NCBI RefSeq assembly: GCF_043643765.1
Contig: NZ_JBHZSP010000009.1
Coordinates: 1-64,000 of the forward strand
DNA from: Marinomonas posidonica_A
Lineage (GTDB): Bacteria > Pseudomonadota > Gammaproteobacteria > Pseudomonadales > Marinomonadaceae
Direction: 5' to 3'
Length of the DNA: 64,000 nt
Below, piece by piece: positions 25,149-34,421 of the stretch (positions are counted from its first letter, which is position 1; each line of letters begins with the position of its first letter). The notes beneath the pieces are model-generated. The model was not told the DNA's origin. It worked only from the letters and a program-made list of their open reading frames with translations, and did not search any database. A program made the position numbers and the translations under genes.

Positions 25149-26501
25149 ATGAAAACAGCGCCGAAGTTATTCTTACAAATTCAACAACCAGAGCTGGCCA
25201 GTGAGTTACTTGCTTTGTCTAGCCTGCAGCAATTTGAACTGAATATCAGTCAACAAGGACACAGCTGGTTAGCTCAACTGATCGAAAGCCAATGTGATCT
25301 TGCGATCATTGAAGCCAATGCGGATCAGCAGGAGCAACTTAAAGCATTGAGCCAACACCCTGTCTTGGATAAGGTGCAATGTATTTTCCTTAGCCAAGGA
25401 GAACCGTCTATGATCATGGATCAGTTAATGCGGCAAGGCGCTGGTGTTCACTACCGAGCTCCGTTTAACTTCTCGCAACTCGAAGCCAATCTGAGCGAGT
25501 TGTTTTGGTCATTAGATCCAGCACCACAAACACCTTCGCCACAGAGCAGTTATCTCGATCAATTCGGTTTACTGGTTGGCTCATCACCCTGTATGCATCA
25601 GCTGTATCGCACTTTACGTAAAGTCGCCGCCAGTGATGCCAATACCTTTTTGATTGGTGAGAGCGGCACGGGTAAAGAGCTGGTGGCCAACACCTTACAT
25701 TTATTTAGCCAACGATCAGACGCACCTTTTATCGCTGTAAACTGCGCTGCTTTAAGTCCCGAATTGATCGACAGTGAGCTCTTTGGTCATGTCAAAGGCG
25801 CTTTTACTGGCGCGCACAAAGACCATATTGGTGTATTTGAACAAGCTGAAGGCGGCACGCTCTTTCTTGACGAAGTCACCGAAATGCCCTACGAGCATCA
25901 AGCCAAACTATTGCGAGTCTTGGAATCTGGCGAATATCGTCCTGTTGGTTCGCAAAGCTTTAAACAAGCCAATGTTCGCGTGGTCGCTGCGACGAACCGA
26001 ACACCCAAAGACGCGATTGAGGAAGAAAAGTTCCGCGAAGATTTATACTTCCGTCTTGCCCACTTTCCCATTCAGGTTCCTCCCCTACGCAATCGTCAAG
26101 GTGATGCCGTTGGTCTTGCCCAACACTTTTTGGCCTATCGCAACACTCAAGATCAGACAAATAAAACCCTGTCAGATCAAGCGATCAATAAAATCGCTGA
26201 ATACAACTGGCCCGGTAACGTACGTGAGTTAAAACACACCATTGAACGAGCCTTTATCTTGGCGGAGCAAACCATATTAGCCGAGCACATAGTGACCGAT
26301 GGCTTGACTGACACTAACGACGCTCAACAACAGATTCCTGCGGGTATACCGCTGGAAGACATTGAGAAAATGGCCATTTTAAACACCCTAGCCGAAAATC
26401 AGGGCAATCGTAACGACACGGCACAGCAACTTGGCATCAGTGTCAAAACCCTCTACAACAAGCTAGACAAATACGGTACGGATTCGCTACCTCAAACCTA
26501 A
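25149..26501 (+). CDS. sigma-54-dependent activator with degenerate receiver domain
   Basis: The protein has 450 residues. The AAA+ domain (about 140-370) has GESGTGKE (Walker A, about 170), the sigma-54 contact loop GAFTGA (about 217), and GGTLFLDEV. A Fis-type helix-turn-helix is at the C terminus (NRNDTAQQLGISVKTLYNKL). The N-terminal 115 residues are laid out like a receiver domain, but the phosphorylated Asp is replaced: DLAIIEANAD has Glu55 at that position. The usual Lys-Pro near residue 108 is Ala-Pro (YRAPFNF). Regulation by phosphorylation is therefore unlikely. AAAGGA precedes the ATG. No histidine kinase is adjacent. Confidence 0.88.
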   Translation: MKTAPKLFLQIQQPELASELLALSSLQQFELNISQQGHSWLAQLIESQCDLAIIEANADQQEQLKALSQHPVLDKVQCIFLSQGEPSMIMDQLMRQGAGVHYRAPFNFSQLEANLSELFWSLDPAPQTPSPQSSYLDQFGLLVGSSPCMHQLYRTLRKVAASDANTFLIGESGTGKELVANTLHLFSQRSDAPFIAVNCAALSPELIDSELFGHVKGAFTGAHKDHIGVFEQAEGGTLFLDEVTEMPYEHQAKLLRVLESGEYRPVGSQSFKQANVRVVAATNRTPKDAIEEEKFREDLYFRLAHFPIQVPPLRNRQGDAVGLAQHFLAYRNTQDQTNKTLSDQAINKIAEYNWPGNVRELKHTIERAFILAEQTILAEHIVTDGLTDTNDAQQQIPAGIPLEDIEKMAILNTLAENQGNRNDTAQQLGISVKTLYNKLDKYGTDSLPQT

Positions 26502-26580
26502 CGCTTAATCGTGTCTGTTTTCGCTCTTATTGAACAAAGCAGTCTTTAACAAAGCGGTTGACGAGATCAAGTCAAAACAA

Positions 26581-26605
26581 AAAAGGGCTCAAACGAGCCC
26601 TTTTT
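26581..26605. terminator. bidirectional terminator
   Basis: AAAAGGGCTC (26581-26590) and GAGCCCTTTT (26595-26604) form a 10-base stem with a four-base loop, flanked by A and T runs. It serves the convergent genes at 25149 (plus) and 26616 (minus). Confidence 0.85.
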
Positions 26606-26615
26606 CCATATGCTC

Positions 26616-26921
26616 TTAGCAATCCGTGTCTTTGCTGTCCATTTTCTCTTTAACTTGTTCACACGTATCTTCCACGGCGTTGCCCGCATCCGTCATAGTG
26701 CTATCTAGACTGTCACCGGCTTCGTCCATAGTACCTTGTACGCTTTCACCCGCACTGTTTAGCGCATCACCTGCATCGTCAATAGTTTGCTCTACTGCAT
26801 CACCTGCTTGTGATAGAGAGTCTTCTACTGCGTTCTTTTCTTCATCCTGACCACATGCGGCCAATGTACCCGCTGTTACCAAAACCAATACTGTGTTTAA
26901 AAGTGTACGTTTGATACTCAT
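26616..26921 (-). CDS. small repeat-containing lipoprotein
   Basis: This 101-residue protein has a lipoprotein signal (VLVTAGTLAAC, Cys at about 22). The mature part is an acidic amphipathic helix built from about five loose repeats of the form AGDAVEQTIDD (AGDALNSAGES, VQGTMDEAGDS, LDSTMTDAGNA and so on). It ends in a Cys pair region (DTCEQVKEKMDSKDTDC). Function unknown; such proteins are outer-membrane or envelope lipoproteins of Entericidin/LEA-like look. The start at 26919-26921 is chosen because GGAG lies six bases upstream. Confidence 0.75.
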   Translation of the reverse strand: MSIKRTLLNTVLVLVTAGTLAACGQDEEKNAVEDSLSQAGDAVEQTIDDAGDALNSAGESVQGTMDEAGDSLDSTMTDAGNAVEDTCEQVKEKMDSKDTDC

Positions 26922-27276
26922 AATCTTCTCCATTTTAGTTTCTAGTCCAAGAATGATCGTTCAGGCCAAATCGGCTGTATGTATTCGAACTCTTGTCATC
27001 GCAATCGATGTCTTACCGATTCGCTGTTATCTGTATATTGCGAAGCCTGTGCCAACTTTCAACAAAACTTATAAGATATTGTTTTTAATAGATAATTTTA
27101 TTTTATATGTGATTTTCAGTGTCTTTTTTACTGCTTTCCATCGGTTATTTTTACTGATTGGCTCGGTAACAATTTCCGTCGAATAAATGTAAAGACGCAA
27201 AAAATATGGCAAAGTCCTGTGTTACTGGCCGTTACGATGGCGAACAGACTTTGATGCTCAAAAATTAGGATCCCTC
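26922..27276. other. AT-rich divergent promoter region
   Basis: This 355-base gap lies between the divergent genes at 26616 and 27277 and presumably holds both promoters. An open frame runs through part of it but overlaps the lipoprotein start and lacks a ribosome-binding site. I see no other structure. Confidence 0.4.
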
Positions 27277-29148
27277 ATGACTGACGCTTTGTTACTGACT
27301 TTTATTTTTCTTGTTGCCGGTGTGGTTTCCGTTCCCATTGCAGCACGCTTAGGTCTTGGCTCTGTACTGGGCTATTTGCTGGCAGGCATTTTGATCAGCC
27401 CGCTATTATCCTGGTTTCATGTGGACATAGTGTCGCTGCAACACTTTGCTGAATTGGGTGTGGTGCTGATGCTGTTTTTGGTCGGCTTGGAATTGCATCC
27501 AAAAAAGTTGTGGTCGATGAAGGCTCGCCTGTTTGGCTTAGGTGGGGGGCAAGTTGCGTTCTGTGCTGTTTTTATCATGGTGGTGGCTATGCTGTTGGAT
27601 CAGCCTTGGCAAACCAGTTTAGCCATTGGGTTGGTATTGGCCTTATCGTCTACTGCCATTGTCATTCAATCACTGACCGAAAAAGGCTTGATGAAGTCCG
27701 ATGGTGGTCAATCCTCTTTTGTGGTGCTGTTGGCGCAAGACATTCTGGTCATCCCTATGTTGGCGCTCATTCCCTTGCTAGCCTTGCCAGAACTGCAACA
27801 GCTGACCAATGCAGGCGAAGCAGAAACAGCAAGCCATGGCGCTGCCCTATTAGAAGGCTTAACCTCATGGCAAATACCGCTAGTGATCATCGCTGCCATT
27901 GCTACCATCATCATTGGGGGCAGTTACTTGGTTACCCCTATTTTTCGTTTTATCGCTGTCGCGCAGCTACGTGAGCTGTTTACAGCAACGGCTTTGATGT
28001 TTGTCGTGGGTACCACACTGTTGATGTCTTTAGTCGGCTTGTCTCCCGCATTGGGCACCTTTCTAGCCGGTGTTGTACTGGCCAATTCACCTTATCGCCA
28101 TGAATTGGAAAGTGACATAGCCCCTTTTAAAGGCTTGTTATTGGGCTTGTTCTTTATGACTGTTGGTGCTGGTATCAATTTCGGCTTGTTATCGGATAAA
28201 TGGTTACTGATTCTTAGTCTAACGTTCAGCTTAATTTTGCTTAAAGCGAGCGTACTTTGGTTACTCGGTTGGGCATTTAATATTCGCGGTTCTAATCGTT
28301 GGTTGTTTGCACTGGGCTTGGCCCAAGCAGGTGAATTTGGCTTTGTGCTCTTGTCTTTCACCGTCAGTAACGGTGTGATTACGGACGCTATTGCCGATAT
28401 ACTGTTATTGGTGGTGGCCATTTCCATGCTGCTGACACCATTGTTGTTTATTCTCTACGATAAAATCATTGCACCACACTATGCAGCGGACCAAAGTGAT
28501 AAACCATTTGATGAGATGCCAGACGACAATAACATTTTGATCGCCGGTTCAGGGCGTGTCGGTACAACCCTAGACAACCTCCTCCGCTTGGCGGGCTTCC
28601 ATTCTACGGTGATTGACTTCAGTACCAAACGCTTGGAAGCATTGGAGAAATTTGGGGTAAAAAACTATTTTGGTGATGCCACTCGTCCAGATTTATTGGA
28701 AGCCGCGGGGATTGAAGAGGCCAGTGTGTTTATTATTGCCATTGATAATCCTGAACAAGTGACTCAGCTTGTGAAACACGTCAACCATCATTATCCGCAC
28801 ATTCACATCATTGCCCGTGCTTTTGATAATAACCATGTATACGATCTCTGGTCCTATGGTTGTCGTGATATTATTCGCGAAACCTATGACAGTAGCTTAC
28901 GTATGGGACGTTCAGCGTTTGAAGCTCTTGGCATGCGTCGTGATAGCGCGGAGCAAATGATTGATGTATTCGTGCAACACGATAGAGTGTCCATGGTGGA
29001 AGTGGCGGATGCCCATAAAATTGGTGTGCCCTTCCATGAAAACCAGGCTTTTATTAAACGCTTGCGAGCATATCTGGAAGAAAAAAACCCGCAGTTACAA
29101 GCCGCCATGGAAAAAATCAAGACGGAAGACAAGCAAGACTCTCTTTGA
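27277..29148 (+). CDS. KefC-like K+/H+ antiporter with RCK domain
   Basis: The protein has 623 residues. The N-terminal 12-13 helix CPA2 antiporter domain spans about residues 1-385 and contains ALSSTAIVIQSLTEKG and VGLSPALGTFLAGVVLANSPYRHELE. It is followed by a cytosolic RCK/TrkA-N domain (IAGSGRVGTTLDNLL, NAD-type Rossmann; GDATRPDLLEAAG). KefB/KefC proteins release K+ when glutathione adducts form, protecting against electrophiles. The RCK part is colinear with E. coli KefC. The ancillary quinone reductase KefF/KefG is not beside it; a flavodoxin-type protein (hemG) follows instead. The exact KefB/KefC identity is uncertain. Confidence 0.87.
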   Translation: MTDALLLTFIFLVAGVVSVPIAARLGLGSVLGYLLAGILISPLLSWFHVDIVSLQHFAELGVVLMLFLVGLELHPKKLWSMKARLFGLGGGQVAFCAVFIMVVAMLLDQPWQTSLAIGLVLALSSTAIVIQSLTEKGLMKSDGGQSSFVVLLAQDILVIPMLALIPLLALPELQQLTNAGEAETASHGAALLEGLTSWQIPLVIIAAIATIIIGGSYLVTPIFRFIAVAQLRELFTATALMFVVGTTLLMSLVGLSPALGTFLAGVVLANSPYRHELESDIAPFKGLLLGLFFMTVGAGINFGLLSDKWLLILSLTFSLILLKASVLWLLGWAFNIRGSNRWLFALGLAQAGEFGFVLLSFTVSNGVITDAIADILLLVVAISMLLTPLLFILYDKIIAPHYAADQSDKPFDEMPDDNNILIAGSGRVGTTLDNLLRLAGFHSTVIDFSTKRLEALEKFGVKNYFGDATRPDLLEAAGIEEASVFIIAIDNPEQVTQLVKHVNHHYPHIHIIARAFDNNHVYDLWSYGCRDIIRETYDSSLRMGRSAFEALGMRRDSAEQMIDVFVQHDRVSMVEVADAHKIGVPFHENQAFIKRLRAYLEEKNPQLQAAMEKIKTEDKQDSL

Positions 29149-29224
29149 CAGCACTGGTGGGAATGTTTATAACAAGACCCCAAATGCACAATTACCTTTC
29201 GATGAGGCAGATTTCTGACTATTT

Positions 29225-29752
29225 ATGGCGAATATTTTATTTTTTTACTCCACAACAGACGGCCACACTCTGAAAATCAGCCAAACCATGCAAACAGTTA
29301 TGGAACAAGCAGGACAACAGGTTCAACTACTGCCTCTTGATCAGGTCAATGCAGAACAACTGTCTCAATGTGACAAACTGGTGATTGGCGCGAGCATCCG
29401 CTACGGTAAGCATCAAGCGAGTTTGGTGCAATTCATCGCTGATAACAAAGCCGTTATTGAAAGCAAACCCAGTGCTTTTTTTACCGTTAACTTGGTCGCT
29501 CGCAAGGCTGAAAAATGTGAACCTCATACCAATCCATACATCATTAAGCTACTTGATCAATTGGCTTGGCAGCCTAGCTTACAAGGGGTTTTTGCCGGTA
29601 AGTTACATTATCAGCAATATGGTTTCCTTGATCGCAATATGATTCGCTTCATTATGTGGGTAACCAAAGGGCCAACCGACCCAACCACCAATCAAGAATT
29701 TACCGATTGGCAAAAAGTCGATGAGTTTGCCCACGCCGTTTGTCAGCTTTAA
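29225..29752 (+). CDS. hemG: flavodoxin-type protoporphyrinogen oxidase HemG
   Basis: This 175-residue flavoprotein has the FMN loop FFYSTTDGHTLKI at the N terminus, GASIRYGKHQ (about 55) and the HemG-specific C-terminal part, FTVNLVARKAEKCEPHTNPY and FMWVTKGPTDPTTNQEFTDW (each slightly adapted here). HemG oxidises protoporphyrinogen IX to protoporphyrin IX using respiratory quinones. It follows the Kef-like gene by about 75 bases and precedes the M48 gene by under 30, so these may be co-transcribed. Confidence 0.9.
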   Translation: MANILFFYSTTDGHTLKISQTMQTVMEQAGQQVQLLPLDQVNAEQLSQCDKLVIGASIRYGKHQASLVQFIADNKAVIESKPSAFFTVNLVARKAEKCEPHTNPYIIKLLDQLAWQPSLQGVFAGKLHYQQYGFLDRNMIRFIMWVTKGPTDPTTNQEFTDWQKVDEFAHAVCQL

Positions 29753-29779
29753 ATCACAGTGTATTTGGGAGTATTTAGA

Positions 29780-30580
29780 ATGCTAAGACGCTTCTATTTG
29801 TGTCTAATCGCCCTCATTTCGATCAGCTTAATGGCTTGCAGCACATCGCCTACAGGCAGAAAGCAACTTATTTTATTACCCGATTCACAACTGGATGAAA
29901 TGGGTGTGGCCTCTTTTCAGGAAATGAAGGCTGAACTACCGCAGACCGAAAATGAGGCCAATATTAAGCAAGTTGAATGTGTCGCGGATCGCATTATCAA
30001 TGTGCTACCAGACAAGTATCGTAATCAAGCTTGGGAAGTTAGAGTCTTTGAAGACGATCAAGTCAATGCTTTTGCCCTTCCCGGTTACAAAATTGGCGTC
30101 TATACCGGTTTATTAAAGATCGCCGACAACGCCTCTCAACTCGCCGCGGTAATGGGCCACGAAGTGGGTCATGTATTAGCACGCCATGGTAATGAAAGGG
30201 GTTCAACGCAACTCGCGACAAGCCAAGCGCTAAAAGTGACCTATGAGTTAAGTGGTGAAGACAGCAAAACCAAGCAGGCCATTTTTCAAGGCCTAGGCAT
30301 CGGCGCACAAATTGGTATTATTTTGCCCTTCAGTCGTACTCATGAAACGGAAGCCGACGAAATTGGCTTGGACTTAATGGCCAAGGCAGGGTTTGATCCA
30401 AGAGAAAGTGTCAAGCTCTGGCAGAACATGAGCAAACTGGGTGACAGTAAAAATCCAGAATTTTTATCAACTCACCCCTCCAATGAGAGCCGTATTAGAG
30501 ACTTAAATGCCGAGATGACTTCGCCACTGGCAACCTATCTCAAGCTGAAAGAGCAAAATAACATTGCGCGCTGCGAATAA
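29780..30580 (+). CDS. M48-family zinc metalloprotease lipoprotein
   Basis: This 266-residue protein has a lipoprotein signal with LMAC lipobox (Cys at about 18-19), followed by the family start TSPTGRKQLILLPDSQ. The zinc site is HEVGH with the third ligand in ETEADEIGLDLMAKAGFDP. Relatives (LoiP/YcaL, BepA without TPR) act in the periplasm on misfolded or outer-membrane proteins. I use the ATG at 29780 with GGGAG eight bases before it; an upstream GTG at 29759 has no ribosome-binding site and would put charged residues out of place. Confidence 0.9.
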   Translation: MLRRFYLCLIALISISLMACSTSPTGRKQLILLPDSQLDEMGVASFQEMKAELPQTENEANIKQVECVADRIINVLPDKYRNQAWEVRVFEDDQVNAFALPGYKIGVYTGLLKIADNASQLAAVMGHEVGHVLARHGNERGSTQLATSQALKVTYELSGEDSKTKQAIFQGLGIGAQIGIILPFSRTHETEADEIGLDLMAKAGFDPRESVKLWQNMSKLGDSKNPEFLSTHPSNESRIRDLNAEMTSPLATYLKLKEQNNIARCE

Positions 30581-30610
30581 TTAGACAACGGATAATAAAA
30601 GGCTTTATTT

Positions 30611-32032
30611 ATGTCGGATAAGATGACTTCTAGTGTTTCAGGATCAAACAAAGCGTCGCCAGCCAGTCAATCTTGGCCTTTATATTTGATCATTATTAGT
30701 GCGGTTTGTTTAACCTTCGTTAGTCAGTTGTATTTAACGTCAGCACAAAGCCTCACCGCAGGATTGCTATTTGCTTGTATTGCGCTTTGGGCTACTTCGA
30801 TTGTGCCTGCCTATTTACCTGCACTAGGGTTATTTGCCTTCGCCACCGCCACGGAATTAGCCCCTAACCAGGTGGTATTTGCGGGCTTCCATTCGTCCAC
30901 TTTTTGGTTATTATTCAGTGGCATGGTCTTTGGTGCCGCCATTAAACACTCAGGCCTAAACCAGCGCGCCACTTTCTTACTTACCCGTATTCTGGGTAAC
31001 AGCTATCAAGGCACCATTATCAAGATTGCTTTGTTCGCTATGGCACTGGCATTCCTGATTCCTTCCGGCGTAGGTCGAGTGGTATTAATCATTCCTATTG
31101 TAGCCACCTTAGCCGATCATTTTGGCTATCAAGAAAATTCAAATGGCCGCACCGGTATGCTGTTAGCGGCAGCCTTTGGCACCTTTTCTCCTGCCTTTGC
31201 CATTCTCCCAGCCAATGCGCCCAACATGCTGTTGGCCGGTATGTTAGAAGCGCTTTATGATGCCCCTGTATCTTATTGGCAATATTTAACCCTCCACTTT
31301 CCCGTGCTAGGTTTGGGAAAACTGGTGATGATTGTCGGCATCATTCTTTGGTTATTCCCTGATCAGGATCCAGAGAAGAACTTGACCAGTAAGATAGAAG
31401 AAACCGTCATGAGCAAAATCGAAAAGCGCCTACTTTGGGTGCTATGCGTTTGTTTTGCATTTTGGTTCACTGATACTTTACACCATATTTCACCAGGTTG
31501 GATTGGTTTAATCGCCGCCATTATTTGCCTCTGGCCCAAATCCGGCTTGACCAGTAAACAATGCATCGATAAAGACATCCAATACGGTACACTGTTTTTC
31601 GCAGGTGGTGTCATAGGGTTAAGTGCCATCACAGCTTACTCTGGTTTAGGGGATATTTTGGTCAGCACTTTGACCAGCGCGGTGCCCTTCTCGGCGGATT
31701 CATCTTTCATTAATCTTAGTTTACTCACCTTGATCTCCACCTGTGTAGCCGTGGTCACTAACTTAACAGGTGTACCTGCTATCATGACCCCAATGGCAGA
31801 GCATTTGGCCAACATCACCGGGCTGTCTACTCAAGCCGTCCTAATGAGCCAAGTGTTGGCTTTCTCTAATGTATTATTACCCTATCAAGCACCGCCACTC
31901 ATTACCGCCATCGCCCTTGGCAAATTGTCCATTAAAGCGGTTTCCAAAGTGTGCCTATTGAGTTTTTTGTTTACCTGCGTTTTGTTATTGCCTTTAAACT
32001 TACTCTGGTGGCAACTTCTTAACATGATTTAA
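30611..32032 (+). CDS. SLC13/DASS-family anion permease
   Basis: This 473-residue membrane protein has about 12 helices. SSTFWLLFSGMVFGAAIKHSG (about 95-115) and the repeated hairpin regions with PSGVGRVVLIIP and NLTGVPAIMTPMAEHLANITG match divalent-anion:Na+ symporters (SLC13, dicarboxylate/sulfate). The second repeat contains TNLTG where most members have SNT, so the substrate may differ. AAAGG precedes the ATG. It stands between the M48 and YdgA-like genes on the same strand. Confidence 0.8.
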   Translation: MSDKMTSSVSGSNKASPASQSWPLYLIIISAVCLTFVSQLYLTSAQSLTAGLLFACIALWATSIVPAYLPALGLFAFATATELAPNQVVFAGFHSSTFWLLFSGMVFGAAIKHSGLNQRATFLLTRILGNSYQGTIIKIALFAMALAFLIPSGVGRVVLIIPIVATLADHFGYQENSNGRTGMLLAAAFGTFSPAFAILPANAPNMLLAGMLEALYDAPVSYWQYLTLHFPVLGLGKLVMIVGIILWLFPDQDPEKNLTSKIEETVMSKIEKRLLWVLCVCFAFWFTDTLHHISPGWIGLIAAIICLWPKSGLTSKQCIDKDIQYGTLFFAGGVIGLSAITAYSGLGDILVSTLTSAVPFSADSSFINLSLLTLISTCVAVVTNLTGVPAIMTPMAEHLANITGLSTQAVLMSQVLAFSNVLLPYQAPPLITAIALGKLSIKAVSKVCLLSFLFTCVLLLPLNLLWWQLLNMI

Positions 32033-32101
32033 GTTTTCTTTTAAATCGACAAAACGGTATGATTTGCGCTCATCATTTAACCCCATAAAAAGGAATTTTC
32101 A

Positions 32102-33478
32102 GTGAAAAAAATCCTCGCTGTGCTCGTATTTGTTTTGCTTGCAGCTTGTCTCATCGCACCCAAATTTATTGCACCAAAATACCAAGAACAACTGTCACAA
32201 CTGGTGACCAACCTAAACTCAGCGCCCGGCTATGGAGCCCGTCTAGACACACTGGAAGAAGGCTGGTTCATATCTAAAAGCGTGTTACACCTAAGCTATG
32301 ATTTAAGCATGATCGACCCGAATTTATATGGTCAAAAGCTAGAAGCCGATCTGGTTCTGGATGCCCACTTCGGCCCACTCCTCTTGTCGGATACTGGTGT
32401 TGTTGGTTTGTTTGATGTCCACGCATATTATGCAGGTGATTCATTGCGTGATAGGCTCAACTGGCCAGAGGGTCAAGCCTTTTTCGATGCTTCTGTGATC
32501 ATGGATTTGATGGGGAACATTGAATCTGTCGACCAAATTCCAGCCTTCGACATTAACGAGGGAGAATTCACCTTCAGTGGTTACAAGGGCGAAGGCACAT
32601 TCACGTCAAATAGTATTGCGTACCAAGGTCAAATTGAACAACTTAATTTAGACAAATACGATGACAAAATGCAGCTCGCTAATACCCAACTGGCATTAAA
32701 CATTCAAAATGGTGCTGATGTCTTAGCCTCAGGTGGTTTCTACAATGGCGACATTAGTATTGGCTTTGATCAGTTTTCTTTAGGCTCACAAAACACCCCA
32801 ACAGAACTTGAAGTAAACGGTGCCTCACTCCTAGTAACGTCTCTACTGGACACAGACTCCCAATTAGGTGAAATCGTCTCTCGTTATGCCGTAGATAACG
32901 TTCGCTCAGATGAATTCAGCGCAGATGAATTGGCATTGGTGGTTGAAATGACCAATTTAAGTAACCAGTTTTTCTTGGATTACAAAACCTTTTCTGATGC
33001 GGTATTAGCCGATGGCAACGTTTCCCCAGACGAACTTACCATCGCTTTGTTCACTTTCATAACGGACAACATAGACGAATTGCTGTCGCACCAACCTGAG
33101 TTGAACATGACTGAATTCAGTGGTCGCTTAGCAGAAGGTTCATTCCATGCGACATTGAACAGCCGCCTAAAAGACATAAATGGATCGGTTAGTCTCGATC
33201 AACTATTGGATCAAAACTTCTGGTTATGGAATCTGATTGTAAATAGTAATATACAAGCCGATGATGCTTTGGTCACCCATTTAGGCGAACGCTACTTAGC
33301 ACAACAGATGCGCACAACTGTCGATTCACCTCAGGTCAAACAGCAAGTGCAGATGCTGCTAAATAACTTCGTTCAGCAAGGTTTTATCAAGCGTGAAAAT
33401 GATCAGTTAATGACGGAAATCAAGATTGCCAATGGTCAGGGAAAAATCTATGACTTCCCTTTCCCATTAGCACGCTAA
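32102..33478 (+). CDS. YdgA-like DUF945 family protein
   Basis: This 458-residue protein has an N-terminal signal anchor (MKKILAVLVFVLLAACLIAP) and then APKYQEQLSQLVTNLNSAPGYGARLDTLEEGWFIS, the DUF945/YdgA start pattern. The rest is strand-rich with AsmA-like character. It probably resides in the periplasm attached to the inner membrane. The LAAC inside the anchor resembles a lipobox, but the following residues (LIAPKF) make lipidation uncertain. Translation starts at GTG with AAAGGA upstream. A strong terminator follows. Confidence 0.78.
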   Translation: MKKILAVLVFVLLAACLIAPKFIAPKYQEQLSQLVTNLNSAPGYGARLDTLEEGWFISKSVLHLSYDLSMIDPNLYGQKLEADLVLDAHFGPLLLSDTGVVGLFDVHAYYAGDSLRDRLNWPEGQAFFDASVIMDLMGNIESVDQIPAFDINEGEFTFSGYKGEGTFTSNSIAYQGQIEQLNLDKYDDKMQLANTQLALNIQNGADVLASGGFYNGDISIGFDQFSLGSQNTPTELEVNGASLLVTSLLDTDSQLGEIVSRYAVDNVRSDEFSADELALVVEMTNLSNQFFLDYKTFSDAVLADGNVSPDELTIALFTFITDNIDELLSHQPELNMTEFSGRLAEGSFHATLNSRLKDINGSVSLDQLLDQNFWLWNLIVNSNIQADDALVTHLGERYLAQQMRTTVDSPQVKQQVQMLLNNFVQQGFIKRENDQLMTEIKIANGQGKIYDFPFPLAR

Positions 33479-33515
33479 AGCCCCATTATTTACTTTAGTA
33501 CGATAAAAAACGCAT

Positions 33516-33548
33516 AAAAAGGCCGCTTGTTCAAGAAGCGGCCTTTTT
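33516..33548. terminator. bidirectional terminator
   Basis: AAAAAGGCCGCTT and AAGCGGCCTTTTT pair around a short GTTCAAG-type loop. The stem is GC-rich with A and T runs on both sides, between convergent genes at 32102 (plus) and 33586 (minus). Confidence 0.88.
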
Positions 33549-33585
33549 AGTTTCCTTTGTCCCAAATATCGGGAGACTGAAGCGA

Positions 33586-34338
33586 TTAAAACGCCTCGCC
33601 ATTGTATTGCGTAACCATGCAGTCCTTACCTTTCTCTTTCAGCATCATACAAAAATCAACACTGAAGGATTTTTGTAGAAACGGCCCTACTTTTAGCTGA
33701 TACATAGTGCGACCTTTGACGTCTTTTTGATTAATCTTAGGCACTAACCCATCATAAACGGTCGGATCGTTTTTCATTAACACCTGCCAACCACGTACCG
33801 CTTCATTGCGATTTGAATAAGCCGCTAACTGCACACCGTAACCATCATTCAACATGGTGGTATTAGTCGCTTGTGTTGACGGCTGAGACATCTCTGTTGA
33901 CGCCAAAGGGGCGGCTTGAGCCATGTTCGTGTCATCTTGTATCGTCGCAGCCATTGGCGCTGCTGGCATGGTTTTTGACGACATTGACGTTGAATCAGCC
34001 TCCATGGATGCCATTGTCTCTGGAGAAGTTTCGACTAAAGGAGCAACGTTGGTTGCCGCCATACTATCATCCACATCGATCATAGTGGATTCCGAAACAT
34101 CTGGCATTTCGTTGGCGGCTTCTAGGGCTAACTTTTCTTGCTTCAAGGCCGCCACTTCGGCCTCCAGAGCATCAATCTTATCTAGCTTAACTTGAGCGGT
34201 TTGCCACTGCGCTTCATGCGTTCGGACTTTCGTTTGTAAATCTTCATAGGTCATGAAGGTGTTCTTTTCACCAGTTGATGAACAAGCCGCCAATACTAAT
34301 CCCATTTGGACTACGATTAGCTTTTTCGTTATTCCCAT
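33586..34338 (-). CDS. SPOR-domain lipoprotein
   Basis: This 250-residue protein has a lipoprotein signal (VQMGLVLAAC). A helical coiled-coil segment follows (about 30-85, IDALEAEVAALKQEKLALEAAN), then a low-complexity Met/Ser/Thr/Ala-rich linker. The C-terminal SPOR domain (about 170-250) includes GYGVQLAAYSNRNEAVRGW and MYQLKVGPF. SPOR domains bind denuded peptidoglycan at division sites. Three in-frame ATG codons are clustered at the start (34353, 34344, 34338); GGAG spacing favours the last. The domain identity is firm, the exact role unknown. Confidence 0.82.
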   Translation of the reverse strand: MGITKKLIVVQMGLVLAACSSTGEKNTFMTYEDLQTKVRTHEAQWQTAQVKLDKIDALEAEVAALKQEKLALEAANEMPDVSESTMIDVDDSMAATNVAPLVETSPETMASMEADSTSMSSKTMPAAPMAATIQDDTNMAQAAPLASTEMSQPSTQATNTTMLNDGYGVQLAAYSNRNEAVRGWQVLMKNDPTVYDGLVPKINQKDVKGRTMYQLKVGPFLQKSFSVDFCMMLKEKGKDCMVTQYNGEAF

Positions 34339-34421
34339 TGCCATTCTCTCCATCTAGACGAATTATAAGGCTTACAATTGAGCATTATCGCCGCCAACAA
34401 TCTGCAAGACAAAAAATACCT

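Noticed and set aside
26893..27186. 97-codon hydrophobic open frame on the plus strand
   Set aside because: It begins inside the small lipoprotein gene on the other strand, has no ribosome-binding site, and reflects AT-rich sequence.
29759..29779. Upstream GTG start for the M48 gene
   Set aside because: It has no ribosome-binding site, while the ATG at 29780 has GGGAG eight bases before it and gives a normal lipoprotein signal.
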